A stretch of DNA of 64,000 bases from Paenibacillus polymyxa M1 (lineage in GTDB: Bacteria; Bacillota; Bacilli; Paenibacillales; Paenibacillaceae), in assembly GCF_000237325.1 (NCBI RefSeq), contig NC_017542.1:1433501-1497500 (forward strand), given 5' to 3'. Below the pieces are notes generated by a model. It was not told where the DNA came from, searched no databases, and saw nothing but the letters and a program-made list of their open reading frames with translations. Made by a program: the position numbers and the translations under genes. Positions within the stretch are counted from its first letter, which is position 1; each line of letters starts with the position of its first letter. Below are positions 47,297-55,119 of this stretch, in pieces.

Positions 47297-48268
47297 ATGA
47301 ACAAGCAGTTTAAGAAGGCTTTGCCACAATGGGTAGCGACGGTTGGAGTGTTGTCTCTAGTTCTGGTTCTAGCGACTGCATGTACAGATGCCAAGAAGAC
47401 AGAACAGGGAGCTACGAAAGAGGCGGGACAGAAAATAAAGGCTACGACTACCATCGGTATGATCTCAGACATTGTCGGGAAGGTCGGCGGTGTTCATGTG
47501 GAGGTCACGGGAATTATGAAGTCAGGCGTTGACCCACATTTGTACAAGGCGTCTCAGGGAGATATGCGTAAGCTGGATGAAGCCGACATCATTTTTTATA
47601 ACGGGTTGCATCTGGAAGGGAAAATGCAGGACATTCTGGAGAAAATCAGCAAGCAAAAGCCTGTTATACCCGTGTCCAAAAACATTGCCCAAAATCAATT
47701 GCGTGCAGCTAGCCCAGAAATGGGATCTGAGTATGATCCACATATCTGGTTTGATGTACAAAACTGGATGTCTGCGGTAGAAACCGTCAGAGATGAATTG
47801 TCGGCACTTGATGCTGCTCATGCGGAGGATTATAAGGCCAATGCCGAAGCTTATCTCGCTGAGCTACGAAAACTGGACGATTACACGAGAGAGCAGATTA
47901 CCAGTATACCGAAGGCTCAGCGCGTACTTGTCACGGCACATGATGCATTTGGCTATTTCGGAGACGCTTACCAGATTCAAGTAAGAGGCCTTCAAGGCAT
48001 GAGTACAGAGTCAGAGGCAGGCTCACAAGATGTGACCAAGCTGAGAGATTATCTGGTGGAGCATAAAATTAAAGCCATATTTGTAGAATCGAGTGTTCCG
48101 AGAAAGGCCATAGATGCGGTTATTCAAGGTGCAGCTCAGCAAAGTCATACCATACAGGTTGGCGGCGAGCTGTATTCGGATGCTATGGGTGAAGAGGGGA
48201 CAGAAGATGGAACGTATATTGGAATGGTCAAGCATAACGTGAATACGATCGTTAGAGCTCTTAAATAA
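47297..48268 (+). CDS. mntA: Metal ABC transporter substrate-binding lipoprotein (Mn/Zn, TroA family)
   Basis: Cell-surface metal-binding lipoprotein of 323 residues. Signal peptide with lipobox VLATAC (Cys about 29), then a cluster-A-I fold with the ligands His in GVDPHLYKAS, His in YDPHIWFD, Glu in FVESSVPRK and Asp in GELYSDAMG. The His/His/Glu/Asp set and lack of a His-rich loop favour manganese over zinc. AAGGAGG precedes the ATG. First gene of a four-gene importer operon. Confidence 0.93.
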   Translation: MNKQFKKALPQWVATVGVLSLVLVLATACTDAKKTEQGATKEAGQKIKATTTIGMISDIVGKVGGVHVEVTGIMKSGVDPHLYKASQGDMRKLDEADIIFYNGLHLEGKMQDILEKISKQKPVIPVSKNIAQNQLRAASPEMGSEYDPHIWFDVQNWMSAVETVRDELSALDAAHAEDYKANAEAYLAELRKLDDYTREQITSIPKAQRVLVTAHDAFGYFGDAYQIQVRGLQGMSTESEAGSQDVTKLRDYLVEHKIKAIFVESSVPRKAIDAVIQGAAQQSHTIQVGGELYSDAMGEEGTEDGTYIGMVKHNVNTIVRALK

Positions 48269-48282
48269 GGAGGCGTAGACAC

Positions 48283-49047
48283 ATGGGACATTCACCACTT
48301 GTTGTTCGTGATTTATCGGTAGCCTATCAAAAAAAGCCCGTTTTGTTCGATGTCTCCTTTGAGGTGCCGGAAGGTAAGCTGATTGGTATTATCGGCCCCA
48401 ACGGGGCTGGCAAATCTACACTGATCAAGGCCGTGCTTGGGCTGATTCCAAAGCTCAGGGGCGAGGTGCTGGTCTACGGCAAGCCCTATAAGCAACAGCT
48501 GCTCAAGGTTGGATATGTACCGCAGCGGGAGTCGGTGGATTGGGATTTTCCGACGAATGCTCTAGATGTGGTTATGATGGGACGTTACGGCAGACTGGGC
48601 TGGTTTAAACGTCCGGGAGCAGCAGATCGTCAGGCTGCGATGGAGAGTTTGGACAAGGTTGGAATGAGCAAATTTGCAGACAGGCAGATTAGTCAATTGT
48701 CAGGCGGGCAGCAGCAACGCGTTTTTTTGGCGAGAGCGCTTGCGCAGGACGCTCAGCTTTATTTTATGGATGAACCGTTTGTCGGTGTGGACGCTGCAAC
48801 AGAAAAAGCTATCATTTCATTGCTTAACGATCTGAAACAGCAGGGGAAAACCGTGCTTGTCGTTCATCATGATTTATCTACGGTCACGGATTATTTTGAC
48901 CAGGTTATGCTGTTGAACGGGCATCTGATGGCATTTGGAGAGACCGCAGATATTTTTACCGAGGGAAATCTGCAACGTACGTATGGCGGGCGTCTGAGTA
49001 TACTCAAAACAGGTTCGGAATCCGGCACGATACTCGGAGTGAGGTGA
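48283..49047 (+). CDS. mntB: Metal ABC transporter ATP-binding protein
   Basis: ATPase of 254 residues. Walker A GPNGAGKST, the PQRESVDWDFP Q-loop typical of Mn/Zn ATPases, signature LSGGQQQRVFLARA, Walker B LYFMDEPFVGVD and H-loop VVHHDL. Starts 14 bases after mntA with AAGGAGG. Confidence 0.95.
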   Translation: MGHSPLVVRDLSVAYQKKPVLFDVSFEVPEGKLIGIIGPNGAGKSTLIKAVLGLIPKLRGEVLVYGKPYKQQLLKVGYVPQRESVDWDFPTNALDVVMMGRYGRLGWFKRPGAADRQAAMESLDKVGMSKFADRQISQLSGGQQQRVFLARALAQDAQLYFMDEPFVGVDAATEKAIISLLNDLKQQGKTVLVVHHDLSTVTDYFDQVMLLNGHLMAFGETADIFTEGNLQRTYGGRLSILKTGSESGTILGVR

Positions 49048-49052
49048 GCAGT

Positions 49053-49982
49053 ATGACAAGCTTGGCAGCGCTTTTGGCAGACCCGAACATGCAATGGATT
49101 TTGCTTGGATGTATTTTACTCGGTTTAAGCAGCGGGGTGATTGGCAGTTTTATGTATTTGCGTAAGCAATCACTTATGGGAGATGCTTTGGCACATGCGG
49201 CTTTGCCGGGGGTATGTGTGGCTTTTATGATCACAGGTACAAAATCCATGTTTGGATTTATGATTGGAGCAGCCATTGCAGGGATTGTTGCTACCTTTGC
49301 CATCAGTGCGCTAACCCGGTATTCGCGAATTAAAAGTGATTCAGCGATTGCAGCGGTGCTGTCGGTATTTTTTGGCTTCGGCATTATGTTGTTGACCGAA
49401 ATTCAGCATAGTGGCGCAGGCAACCAAAGTGGGTTGGATAAATTTTTATTTGGCCAGGCTGCGGCAATGGTGTTGTCTGATGTCTATACGATGGCGGTAA
49501 TTTCGGTGGTGCTCATTGGAATATGTTTATTATTTTTCAAGGAATTTAAGCTGCTCAGCTTTGATCCCGGCTTTGCCCGTGGACTTGGTTTTCCGGCAGG
49601 TCTACTGGATAAGTTATTAATGCTGTTGATTGTCATTGCGGTGGTGGCTGGCATTCAAGCTGTGGGCGTCATTATGATGGCTGCCCTGCTGATTACCCCG
49701 GCCGTGTCGGCAAGATACTGGACAGAGAAGCTGGGTGTTATGGTATGCCTGTCAGGCTTGTTTGGTGCTATAGCGGGTCTTGGTGGGACTGTTATTAGCT
49801 CTCTGGGACAAAATTTGCCTACAGGACCATTGTGCGTGTTGTGTGCGACTGTGGTATTTGGTGTAAGTCTGATCTTTGCGCCGCAGCGTGGAATGATTTC
49901 CAAGGCTATCGTTCGGTTGAACGCCAGAAAAAGTCTGGAGCAGGGAGTTGGAACACAGCCCAGGGAGGAGCGTGCCCTATGA
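49053..49982 (+). CDS. mntC: Metal ABC transporter permease (first)
   Basis: ABC-3 family permease of 309 residues with about eight or nine helices. It shows SSGVIGSFMYLRKQSLMGDA at the start, LAHAALPGV and the coupling region FKEFKLLSFDPGFARGLGFP. The ATG at 49053 (after GAGGTGAG) is chosen over a GTG at 49044 that overlaps the ATPase stop. Confidence 0.93.
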   Translation: MTSLAALLADPNMQWILLGCILLGLSSGVIGSFMYLRKQSLMGDALAHAALPGVCVAFMITGTKSMFGFMIGAAIAGIVATFAISALTRYSRIKSDSAIAAVLSVFFGFGIMLLTEIQHSGAGNQSGLDKFLFGQAAAMVLSDVYTMAVISVVLIGICLLFFKEFKLLSFDPGFARGLGFPAGLLDKLLMLLIVIAVVAGIQAVGVIMMAALLITPAVSARYWTEKLGVMVCLSGLFGAIAGLGGTVISSLGQNLPTGPLCVLCATVVFGVSLIFAPQRGMISKAIVRLNARKSLEQGVGTQPREERAL

Positions 49983-50866
49983 GTTCATTTTATGTGATCC
50001 TGACGGGAATGTTAGTGGCAGGGGGATGTAGTATCGTCGGATGCTTTCTCGTGCTTCGGAAAATGGCTATGATCGGTGATGCCATCAGTCATGCGGTACT
50101 GCCTGGTATTGTCATTGCCTTTCTCATCAGCGGATCGAGGGATTCGGTGTGGATGATGTTTGGTGCGGCCGTGCTGGGGCTTCTAACGGTGTATCTGATT
50201 CAGCTATTCCAACAAAGCGGTCTGCAAAGTGATGCTGCCATTGGCGTGGTGTTTACAACATTGTTTGCTATCGGTGTTTTACTGATCAGTGTGTTTGCTT
50301 CCAATGCTCATCTGGATATGGACCACGTTTTGTATGGGGAAATTGCTTATGTCCCGTGGAATACGATAGAGATTGCTGGCTTCGATATAGGTCCAAGGGC
50401 TGTGTGGATTACGGGCGCAATGTTTTTGATCAATCTGCTCATGGTAGGGGGCTTTTTCAAGCAATTTAAAGTCACTTCCTTTGATCCCGCATTGGCAGCT
50501 TCATTGGGCATTCCAGTTGTTTTTTTTCATTATCTGCTAATGAGTCTCGTATCACTAACGACAGTGGCGTCATTTGAGAGTGTGGGTGCAATTCTAGTGG
50601 TTGGCATGCTTGTTGTACCGCCTCTTACCGCTTATTTGCTGACGGAGAAGCTGTCCCGTATGATTGCATACAGCGTGGGAGTTGGAGCCATTAGCTCGAT
50701 CGTAGGCTTTTATACAGCAACTGTATTAGATGCTTCTATTGCGGCATGTATGCTGTGTGTATCGGGTGTGTTGCTGCTTTTGGCTTTTCTATTTTCCCCG
50801 TCTCATGGTGTGGTATGGCGAAAGTTATTTCAACAACGGGGAATTGTTGGCGAAAATAGCAAGTGA
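49979..50866 (+). CDS. mntD: Metal ABC transporter permease (second)
   Basis: Second ABC-3 permease, 295 residues, paralogous to the first (VGCFLVLRKMAMIGDAISHA; FKQFKVTSFDPALAASLGIP). ATGA overlap with the preceding stop implies coupled translation. Such pairs form the heterodimeric channel of MntABCD/TroABCD importers. The frame open further upstream lies inside mntC and is not used. Confidence 0.93.
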   Translation: MSSFYVILTGMLVAGGCSIVGCFLVLRKMAMIGDAISHAVLPGIVIAFLISGSRDSVWMMFGAAVLGLLTVYLIQLFQQSGLQSDAAIGVVFTTLFAIGVLLISVFASNAHLDMDHVLYGEIAYVPWNTIEIAGFDIGPRAVWITGAMFLINLLMVGGFFKQFKVTSFDPALAASLGIPVVFFHYLLMSLVSLTTVASFESVGAILVVGMLVVPPLTAYLLTEKLSRMIAYSVGVGAISSIVGFYTATVLDASIAACMLCVSGVLLLLAFLFSPSHGVVWRKLFQQRGIVGENSK

Positions 50867-50903
50867 GTCTCGTAGGAAGTGATCCTATATGAATTACTCA
50901 AAA

Positions 50904-50946
50904 TAGCGTGCAGACGGGCATAAAGTGCCTGAATGCACGCTTTTTT
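50904..50946 (+). terminator. Terminator of the mntABCD operon
   Basis: AGCGTGCA / TGCACGCT with an inner stem, followed by TTTTT. Confidence 0.85.
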
Positions 50947-51085
50947 AGGCTTATGCTAATCTGTGCGGCTTTTTTTGAGGCAAGCTTGTTGTGTCATCTT
51001 GAATTAACCGGGACACGGGAGTACATTCTTTACAATCACACAGAAGGATTCGGAACGAGCTGTTACGCTGCGGGGAGGAACGAAA

Positions 51086-53413
51086 TTGGAGAGCTTCAAA
51101 CGTAAATCACCAGAGGAGATACTGGATTCCATTAACAAATTGCATCGAGGCAGACTCAAAATATACATTGGTGCGGTCAGTGGCTCTGGCAAAACGTATC
51201 ATATGCTGCAGGAGGGACAATCGCTGCAGCATGAAGGGATTGATGTTGTAATTTGTGCGGTATCGACTCTGCAACGGCGTGAGACCGTGGAACAGGTCGG
51301 CTCCCTAGAGCGAGTACCCAGTATTCATTGGATGAAGGATGGCGAGGAGCAAAAGGATCTGAATGTAGAAGCTTTAGTGGCACGAAATCCTGAGGTGGTG
51401 CTGGTAGATCATTTGGCACATCATAACCGAAAAGACGCCTCGTTTCCAACAAGGCTGGAGGATATTCGGTATTTGCTGGAGATGGGAATTAGCGTCATTA
51501 CGACGGTCAATGTTTATGAACTCGAAGGGATCACGGAGTGGGTATATCAGCTGACTGGCTTTGAAGCGGAATATACGGTTCCGGTTGATACATTGGAGCT
51601 GGCGGATGAAATTCGTCTAATTGATGCCACCCCGGAGATGATTCTGGAACGGCTGGCGAAAGGTTATATGCATACGCCCAATCCAGAGATGTTTCACCGG
51701 GGAAATCTGGGTAAATTGCGTGAGCTCGCTCTGCGATTGGTGGCAGAGGATGTGAATGATTCGCTGGAACGGCACCGGGAGGAGCTAGGCTTGCACGGGG
51801 CGTCAGGAGCAGCAGAGCGTATTTTGGTGCCTGTCCAATATCATTGGAATGGGTCCATTTATGTACGTAGGGGAGAACAGGTGGCCAAGCGGTTGGGTGG
51901 AGATATGCTGGTGGTCTCTTTTGTCAGCTCGAAGCGCAAGCTGTCCAAGGAATCAGCAGCCTTCAAACGTTCCATTGAGCAGTTGGCCGACAAGATCGGA
52001 TCGACATTTGAAGAAATCCCGCTCTTTTCCCGCAGAAGGCTGCCACGTCAACTTATCCATTATGCGGTGACTCACAATGTTACCCGAATTGTTATGGGGC
52101 ATTCTCGGCAGACTCCGTGGCAGGAGCTGGTTAAAGGATCACTGGTGAACGGAATTTTAAAACGAATGAAAAATATGGATCTGCTGTTGATTGCAGACCG
52201 AGCCGAGCAGGAGGGCGAACGGATTTTGCCAACGATGAGACAGGAGGAAGGGGATACTGATCCGTATCATCGTTTGAGCGTTGAGGAAGTGCAGGCTGAG
52301 GAAGCCAAAATTCTGCGGGGCAAGCTCAAAGTATATATTGGTGCTGCTCCGGGGGTCGGTAAAACATACACCATGCTGAGAGAGGGAAATGATCTGCTGG
52401 AAAGCGGGATTGATGTGGTTATCGGATTGCTGGAAACGCACGGAAGAGCAGAAACACTAGCCCAGGTAGGATCTCTGGAGATGATTTCCCGTCAGTCTAT
52501 CGAGCGTCATGGTGCACATTTGGAAGAGATGGACACTGAAGCCATTCTCAGGCGTAATCCTGAGGTAGTGCTAGTTGATGAGCTGGCACATACCAACGTT
52601 CCGGGAAGTCTGAGATCTAAGCGTTATGAGGATGTACTGGCCATTTTGGAACAAGGTATTTCTGTTATATCCACAATGAATGTGCAGCATCTGGAGAGCT
52701 TGAATGACGCAGTAGAACAAATTACTGGCATTCGGGTGAGAGAAACAGTTCCTGACCATATGATGCGTCTGGCCGATGAAGTACAGCTTGTTGATGTGGC
52801 TCCCAAATCGTTACAGCAACGTATGCGTGAGGGCAAAATTTACGCTCCTGCGAAGGTGGAGCAGGCACTTAGCCACTTTTTTAAGCTGGGTAATCTAATT
52901 GCGCTGCGTGAACTTGCTTTGCGGGAATTGGCAGATGATGTAGATGAGCGGCTGGAATCCTGGGATCGGCACGAGTCACTTCGGGGACCGTGGCGCAGGG
53001 AGGAAGTGATTTTTGTAGGCGTGACGCTAAGTGAAAATGCTGAAAGGTTGATTCGCCGCGGTTTTCGTATCGCATTTCGTTTGAAGGCTGTGTGGATTGT
53101 GACTTATGTCCATATCGGTGAGCGTATACCGGAGAGATTGAACCCTCGTCTGGAACAACTAAAGCTGCTGACCCACCGACTGGGGGGAACCTTTGAAATT
53201 CGGCTTGTTTCCAGCAAACGCGAGATTGCCGACATTTTGATTGCTCCAGTAGAAGGATATTCAGGTACGCAGCTCATCGTGGGACAGTCTTCCCGAAGTA
53301 GCTGTTGGGGGAAGACTGCGGTTGTGCCGAGGATTCTCCGTCAAGCACGTCATATGGATGTTCTTATCGTGGCGGATTATGATCCGGATATTAAGCTGGA
53401 GACAGATTATTAA
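51086..53413 (+). CDS. Tandem KdpD-type sensor (two KdpD-USP units, no histidine kinase)
   Basis: A 775-residue soluble protein composed of two copies of the KdpD cytoplasmic input module. Copy 1: KdpD domain about 19-230 with Walker A GAVSGSGKT (29-37), then a USP-like domain about 240-370. Copy 2: KdpD domain about 410-620 with Walker A GAAPGVGKT (419-427), ETHGRAET and DELAHTNVPGS, then a USP-like domain about 625-765. Copy 2 keeps the canonical motifs. In copy 1 ETHGR is lost and DELAHTN has become DHLAHHN, so it has diverged. Membrane segments and HisKA/HATPase are absent, and no KdpE is nearby. Short, kinase-less KdpD proteins are known; a doubled one is unusual. TTG start 4 bases after GGGGAGGAACG. 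Probably potassium/c-di-AMP sensing; inference. Confidence 0.9.
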   Translation: MESFKRKSPEEILDSINKLHRGRLKIYIGAVSGSGKTYHMLQEGQSLQHEGIDVVICAVSTLQRRETVEQVGSLERVPSIHWMKDGEEQKDLNVEALVARNPEVVLVDHLAHHNRKDASFPTRLEDIRYLLEMGISVITTVNVYELEGITEWVYQLTGFEAEYTVPVDTLELADEIRLIDATPEMILERLAKGYMHTPNPEMFHRGNLGKLRELALRLVAEDVNDSLERHREELGLHGASGAAERILVPVQYHWNGSIYVRRGEQVAKRLGGDMLVVSFVSSKRKLSKESAAFKRSIEQLADKIGSTFEEIPLFSRRRLPRQLIHYAVTHNVTRIVMGHSRQTPWQELVKGSLVNGILKRMKNMDLLLIADRAEQEGERILPTMRQEEGDTDPYHRLSVEEVQAEEAKILRGKLKVYIGAAPGVGKTYTMLREGNDLLESGIDVVIGLLETHGRAETLAQVGSLEMISRQSIERHGAHLEEMDTEAILRRNPEVVLVDELAHTNVPGSLRSKRYEDVLAILEQGISVISTMNVQHLESLNDAVEQITGIRVRETVPDHMMRLADEVQLVDVAPKSLQQRMREGKIYAPAKVEQALSHFFKLGNLIALRELALRELADDVDERLESWDRHESLRGPWRREEVIFVGVTLSENAERLIRRGFRIAFRLKAVWIVTYVHIGERIPERLNPRLEQLKLLTHRLGGTFEIRLVSSKREIADILIAPVEGYSGTQLIVGQSSRSSCWGKTAVVPRILRQARHMDVLIVADYDPDIKLETDY

Positions 53414-53450
53414 AATGCCCAATCCATACATAAATAGTCATATGCTGGTT

Positions 53451-53478
53451 ACCAGTTATTCACTGCTTCCATAGTATA
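53451..53478 (+). promoter_or_regulatory. Sigma-K-like promoter
   Basis: AC-N17-CATAGTATA matches the late mother-cell sigma-K consensus (AC-N16/17-CATAnnnTA) exactly, 32 bases before the next start codon. Confidence 0.6.
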
Positions 53479-53509
53479 TTCTATCTCAAAGAAATGGAGG
53501 CGAGTTTGA

Positions 53510-53719
53510 ATGTATAAACATCGTAAGCATGATTGTCATTTTCCAAAGCCAAAAAAACGTGTTTTTAAGAAAATCATTAAGGTGACTGTCATTAAGTTTA
53601 AACCAAAATTTAAACGTGATCACTGGAAACATGAAGACTTTGATAAGAAATGTCATTGCCGGAAACGTCGTCATCATCGCCATCATGACTGTCATCGTCG
53701 TCACCACAAATTCTACTAA
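53510..53719 (+). CDS. Small His/Lys/Arg-rich protein, probable spore coat component
   Basis: A 69-residue protein in which 17 Lys, 13 His and 9 Arg make up more than half the residues, plus four Cys (9, 48, 50, 61). The N-terminal half is Lys-rich with a hydrophobic strand (KKIIKVTVIKFKPKF); the C-terminal part is a His/Arg/Cys cluster (CHCRKRRHHRHHDCHRRHH). GGAGGCG lies 7 bases before the ATG, and a sigma-K-like promoter stands upstream. Composition and promoter suggest a spore coat or crust protein, or a metal-binding one. No homologue recognised by name. Confidence 0.7.
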   Translation: MYKHRKHDCHFPKPKKRVFKKIIKVTVIKFKPKFKRDHWKHEDFDKKCHCRKRRHHRHHDCHRRHHKFY

Positions 53720-53730
53720 GTTGAAGATCG

Positions 53731-53762
53731 TAGGAGGCGGGGCTAGACTGCCCGCCTTCTCC
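53731..53762 (+). terminator. Hairpin after the basic protein gene
   Basis: AGGAGGCGGG / CCCGCCTTCT, a strong stem but with no T tract; may only stabilise the mRNA end. Confidence 0.5.
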
Positions 53763-53802
53763 TAGTACCAGAATTCTAAGAAAATACTTGCGCAAAAAAT
53801 AC

Positions 53803-53831
53803 TTGCTCTAACACAGGTGCTATGCTATTCT
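53803..53831 (+). promoter_or_regulatory. Candidate promoter of the tad operon
   Basis: TTGCTC-N17-TATTCT, placing transcription start near 53838. Confidence 0.5.
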
Positions 53832-53857
53832 ACCAATAAATAGATTGCACGTGACGG

Positions 53858-53910
53858 AAGCACCGTTCACCAACCGTATGTACTTACGGATGGATGAACG
53901 GTGCTTTTTT
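53858..53910 (+). terminator. Terminator-like hairpin in the tad leader (possible attenuator)
   Basis: AAGCACCGTTCA / TGAACGGTGCTT with an inner CCGTA/TACGG stem, followed by TTTTTT. It lies between the candidate promoter and the first tad gene. Confidence 0.8.
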
Positions 53911-53933
53911 GCGTTGTTATGCTGGGAAAGGGG

Positions 53934-55106
53934 ATGAGCGTATTGGTTCCGGTAAAAGTGGTATTGGCCGTAGAAAGTCGGGATTATATTGAGCCTCTGC
54001 TGAATTATGTTCACGGAAGCGAGTACGCCAGAAGGCTCAGAATAACGGCTTTTTCGCAGCCGGAGGCATTTCATCAATACATGATGGAAACTAGCGGAAT
54101 GAAAAGACCAGATGTGGTAGTAGGTGAAATGCCCTTTCTGAATCTATGGACAGCTCGGGAAGATGCGGATATTCCTTGTTTGGTATTGCATGAGGGAGAA
54201 CAAGTAAGCGAATATGGGCAGCCTGTATTAAAATATCAGCCTTTATCTGAACTGGTCGGTATTATTTTGGAAACGGCGAGACAGAGGTCGAATGGTCGGA
54301 AAAGCGTAAACAGTCGGGAAGGTGGAATGATTATCGGCATGGTGGCAGCTTCAGGTGGATTGGGCAAGACAACGGCCGCGCTCAATATGTCCAAGCAGCT
54401 GGGGAATGAGGGATATTCGGTATTCTATTTGAATCTGGAAACGGTGGATTCAAGCTCGTTGTTCACTGGTTCAGACAGTTCTAGCGGAGTACAAGGAGAA
54501 GGAGAAGGAATGTCCAGACTGCTGTATGATCTCAAGTCGGAGAGAAATGAGGGCACTTCGTTATCTTTGGCTTCGTATTGTGTGCGTTGTCCTGAAATTC
54601 AGGCTGATACGTTTCAACCTGTCTATAATCGCAAGGAATTGACAGACATGACTTGTGATGAAGCGAAAGAGCTCATTCGAACGATTGCTGAAAGCGGGCA
54701 GTATGATGTAGTGATCGTAGATTGCGATTCTGAACATGGTGAGCGGGCTCAAGCCGTGCTTGAAGCTAGTCATAAGCTGATCTGGTTGCTGGCTGACGAT
54801 TTAATGAGTATGCACAAGTGCGGATTATGGCTGGATGTTTTAGAAACTACACAGCCTGAAGGGCTTGAAGCCATGATATGCAAAACCAGCTTTGTGGTGA
54901 ATCGCTACATGGGAACTATGATCAACTCGTTACCTCGTGACTTCATGGAACTGAACGGAGCGTTACCCTATATACCTTCATGGAAACAAATGCAGCATCG
55001 TGAGCTGCTGCTTAGTTCACCGATTTATCAGCGGGAAATTCGTCATTTGTGCCGCGAGCTGCTGGATATGGAGAGCACAGCACAGTCGACGGTTGCTTGG
55101 TCTTAA
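53934..55106 (+). CDS. CpaE/TadZ-like MinD-family ATPase of the Tad pilus system
   Basis: A 390-residue protein that in Tad systems localises the pilus machine. The N-terminal ~115 residues form a receiver-like domain in which the usual phospho-Asp is replaced (PDVVVGEMPF), so it is a pseudo-receiver. The ParA/MinD-type domain has the P-loop VAASGGLGKTTAALNM; the signature Lys before the glycines (KGGxGKT) is Ser. DVVIVDCDS is Walker B-like. Start uncertain: ATG 53934 abuts the AAAGGGG ribosome site, while a TTG at 53943 has better spacing. First gene of the tad operon. Confidence 0.85.
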   Translation: MSVLVPVKVVLAVESRDYIEPLLNYVHGSEYARRLRITAFSQPEAFHQYMMETSGMKRPDVVVGEMPFLNLWTAREDADIPCLVLHEGEQVSEYGQPVLKYQPLSELVGIILETARQRSNGRKSVNSREGGMIIGMVAASGGLGKTTAALNMSKQLGNEGYSVFYLNLETVDSSSLFTGSDSSSGVQGEGEGMSRLLYDLKSERNEGTSLSLASYCVRCPEIQADTFQPVYNRKELTDMTCDEAKELIRTIAESGQYDVVIVDCDSEHGERAQAVLEASHKLIWLLADDLMSMHKCGLWLDVLETTQPEGLEAMICKTSFVVNRYMGTMINSLPRDFMELNGALPYIPSWKQMQHRELLLSSPIYQREIRHLCRELLDMESTAQSTVAWS

Positions 55107-55119
55107 GGGGATGATGAAC

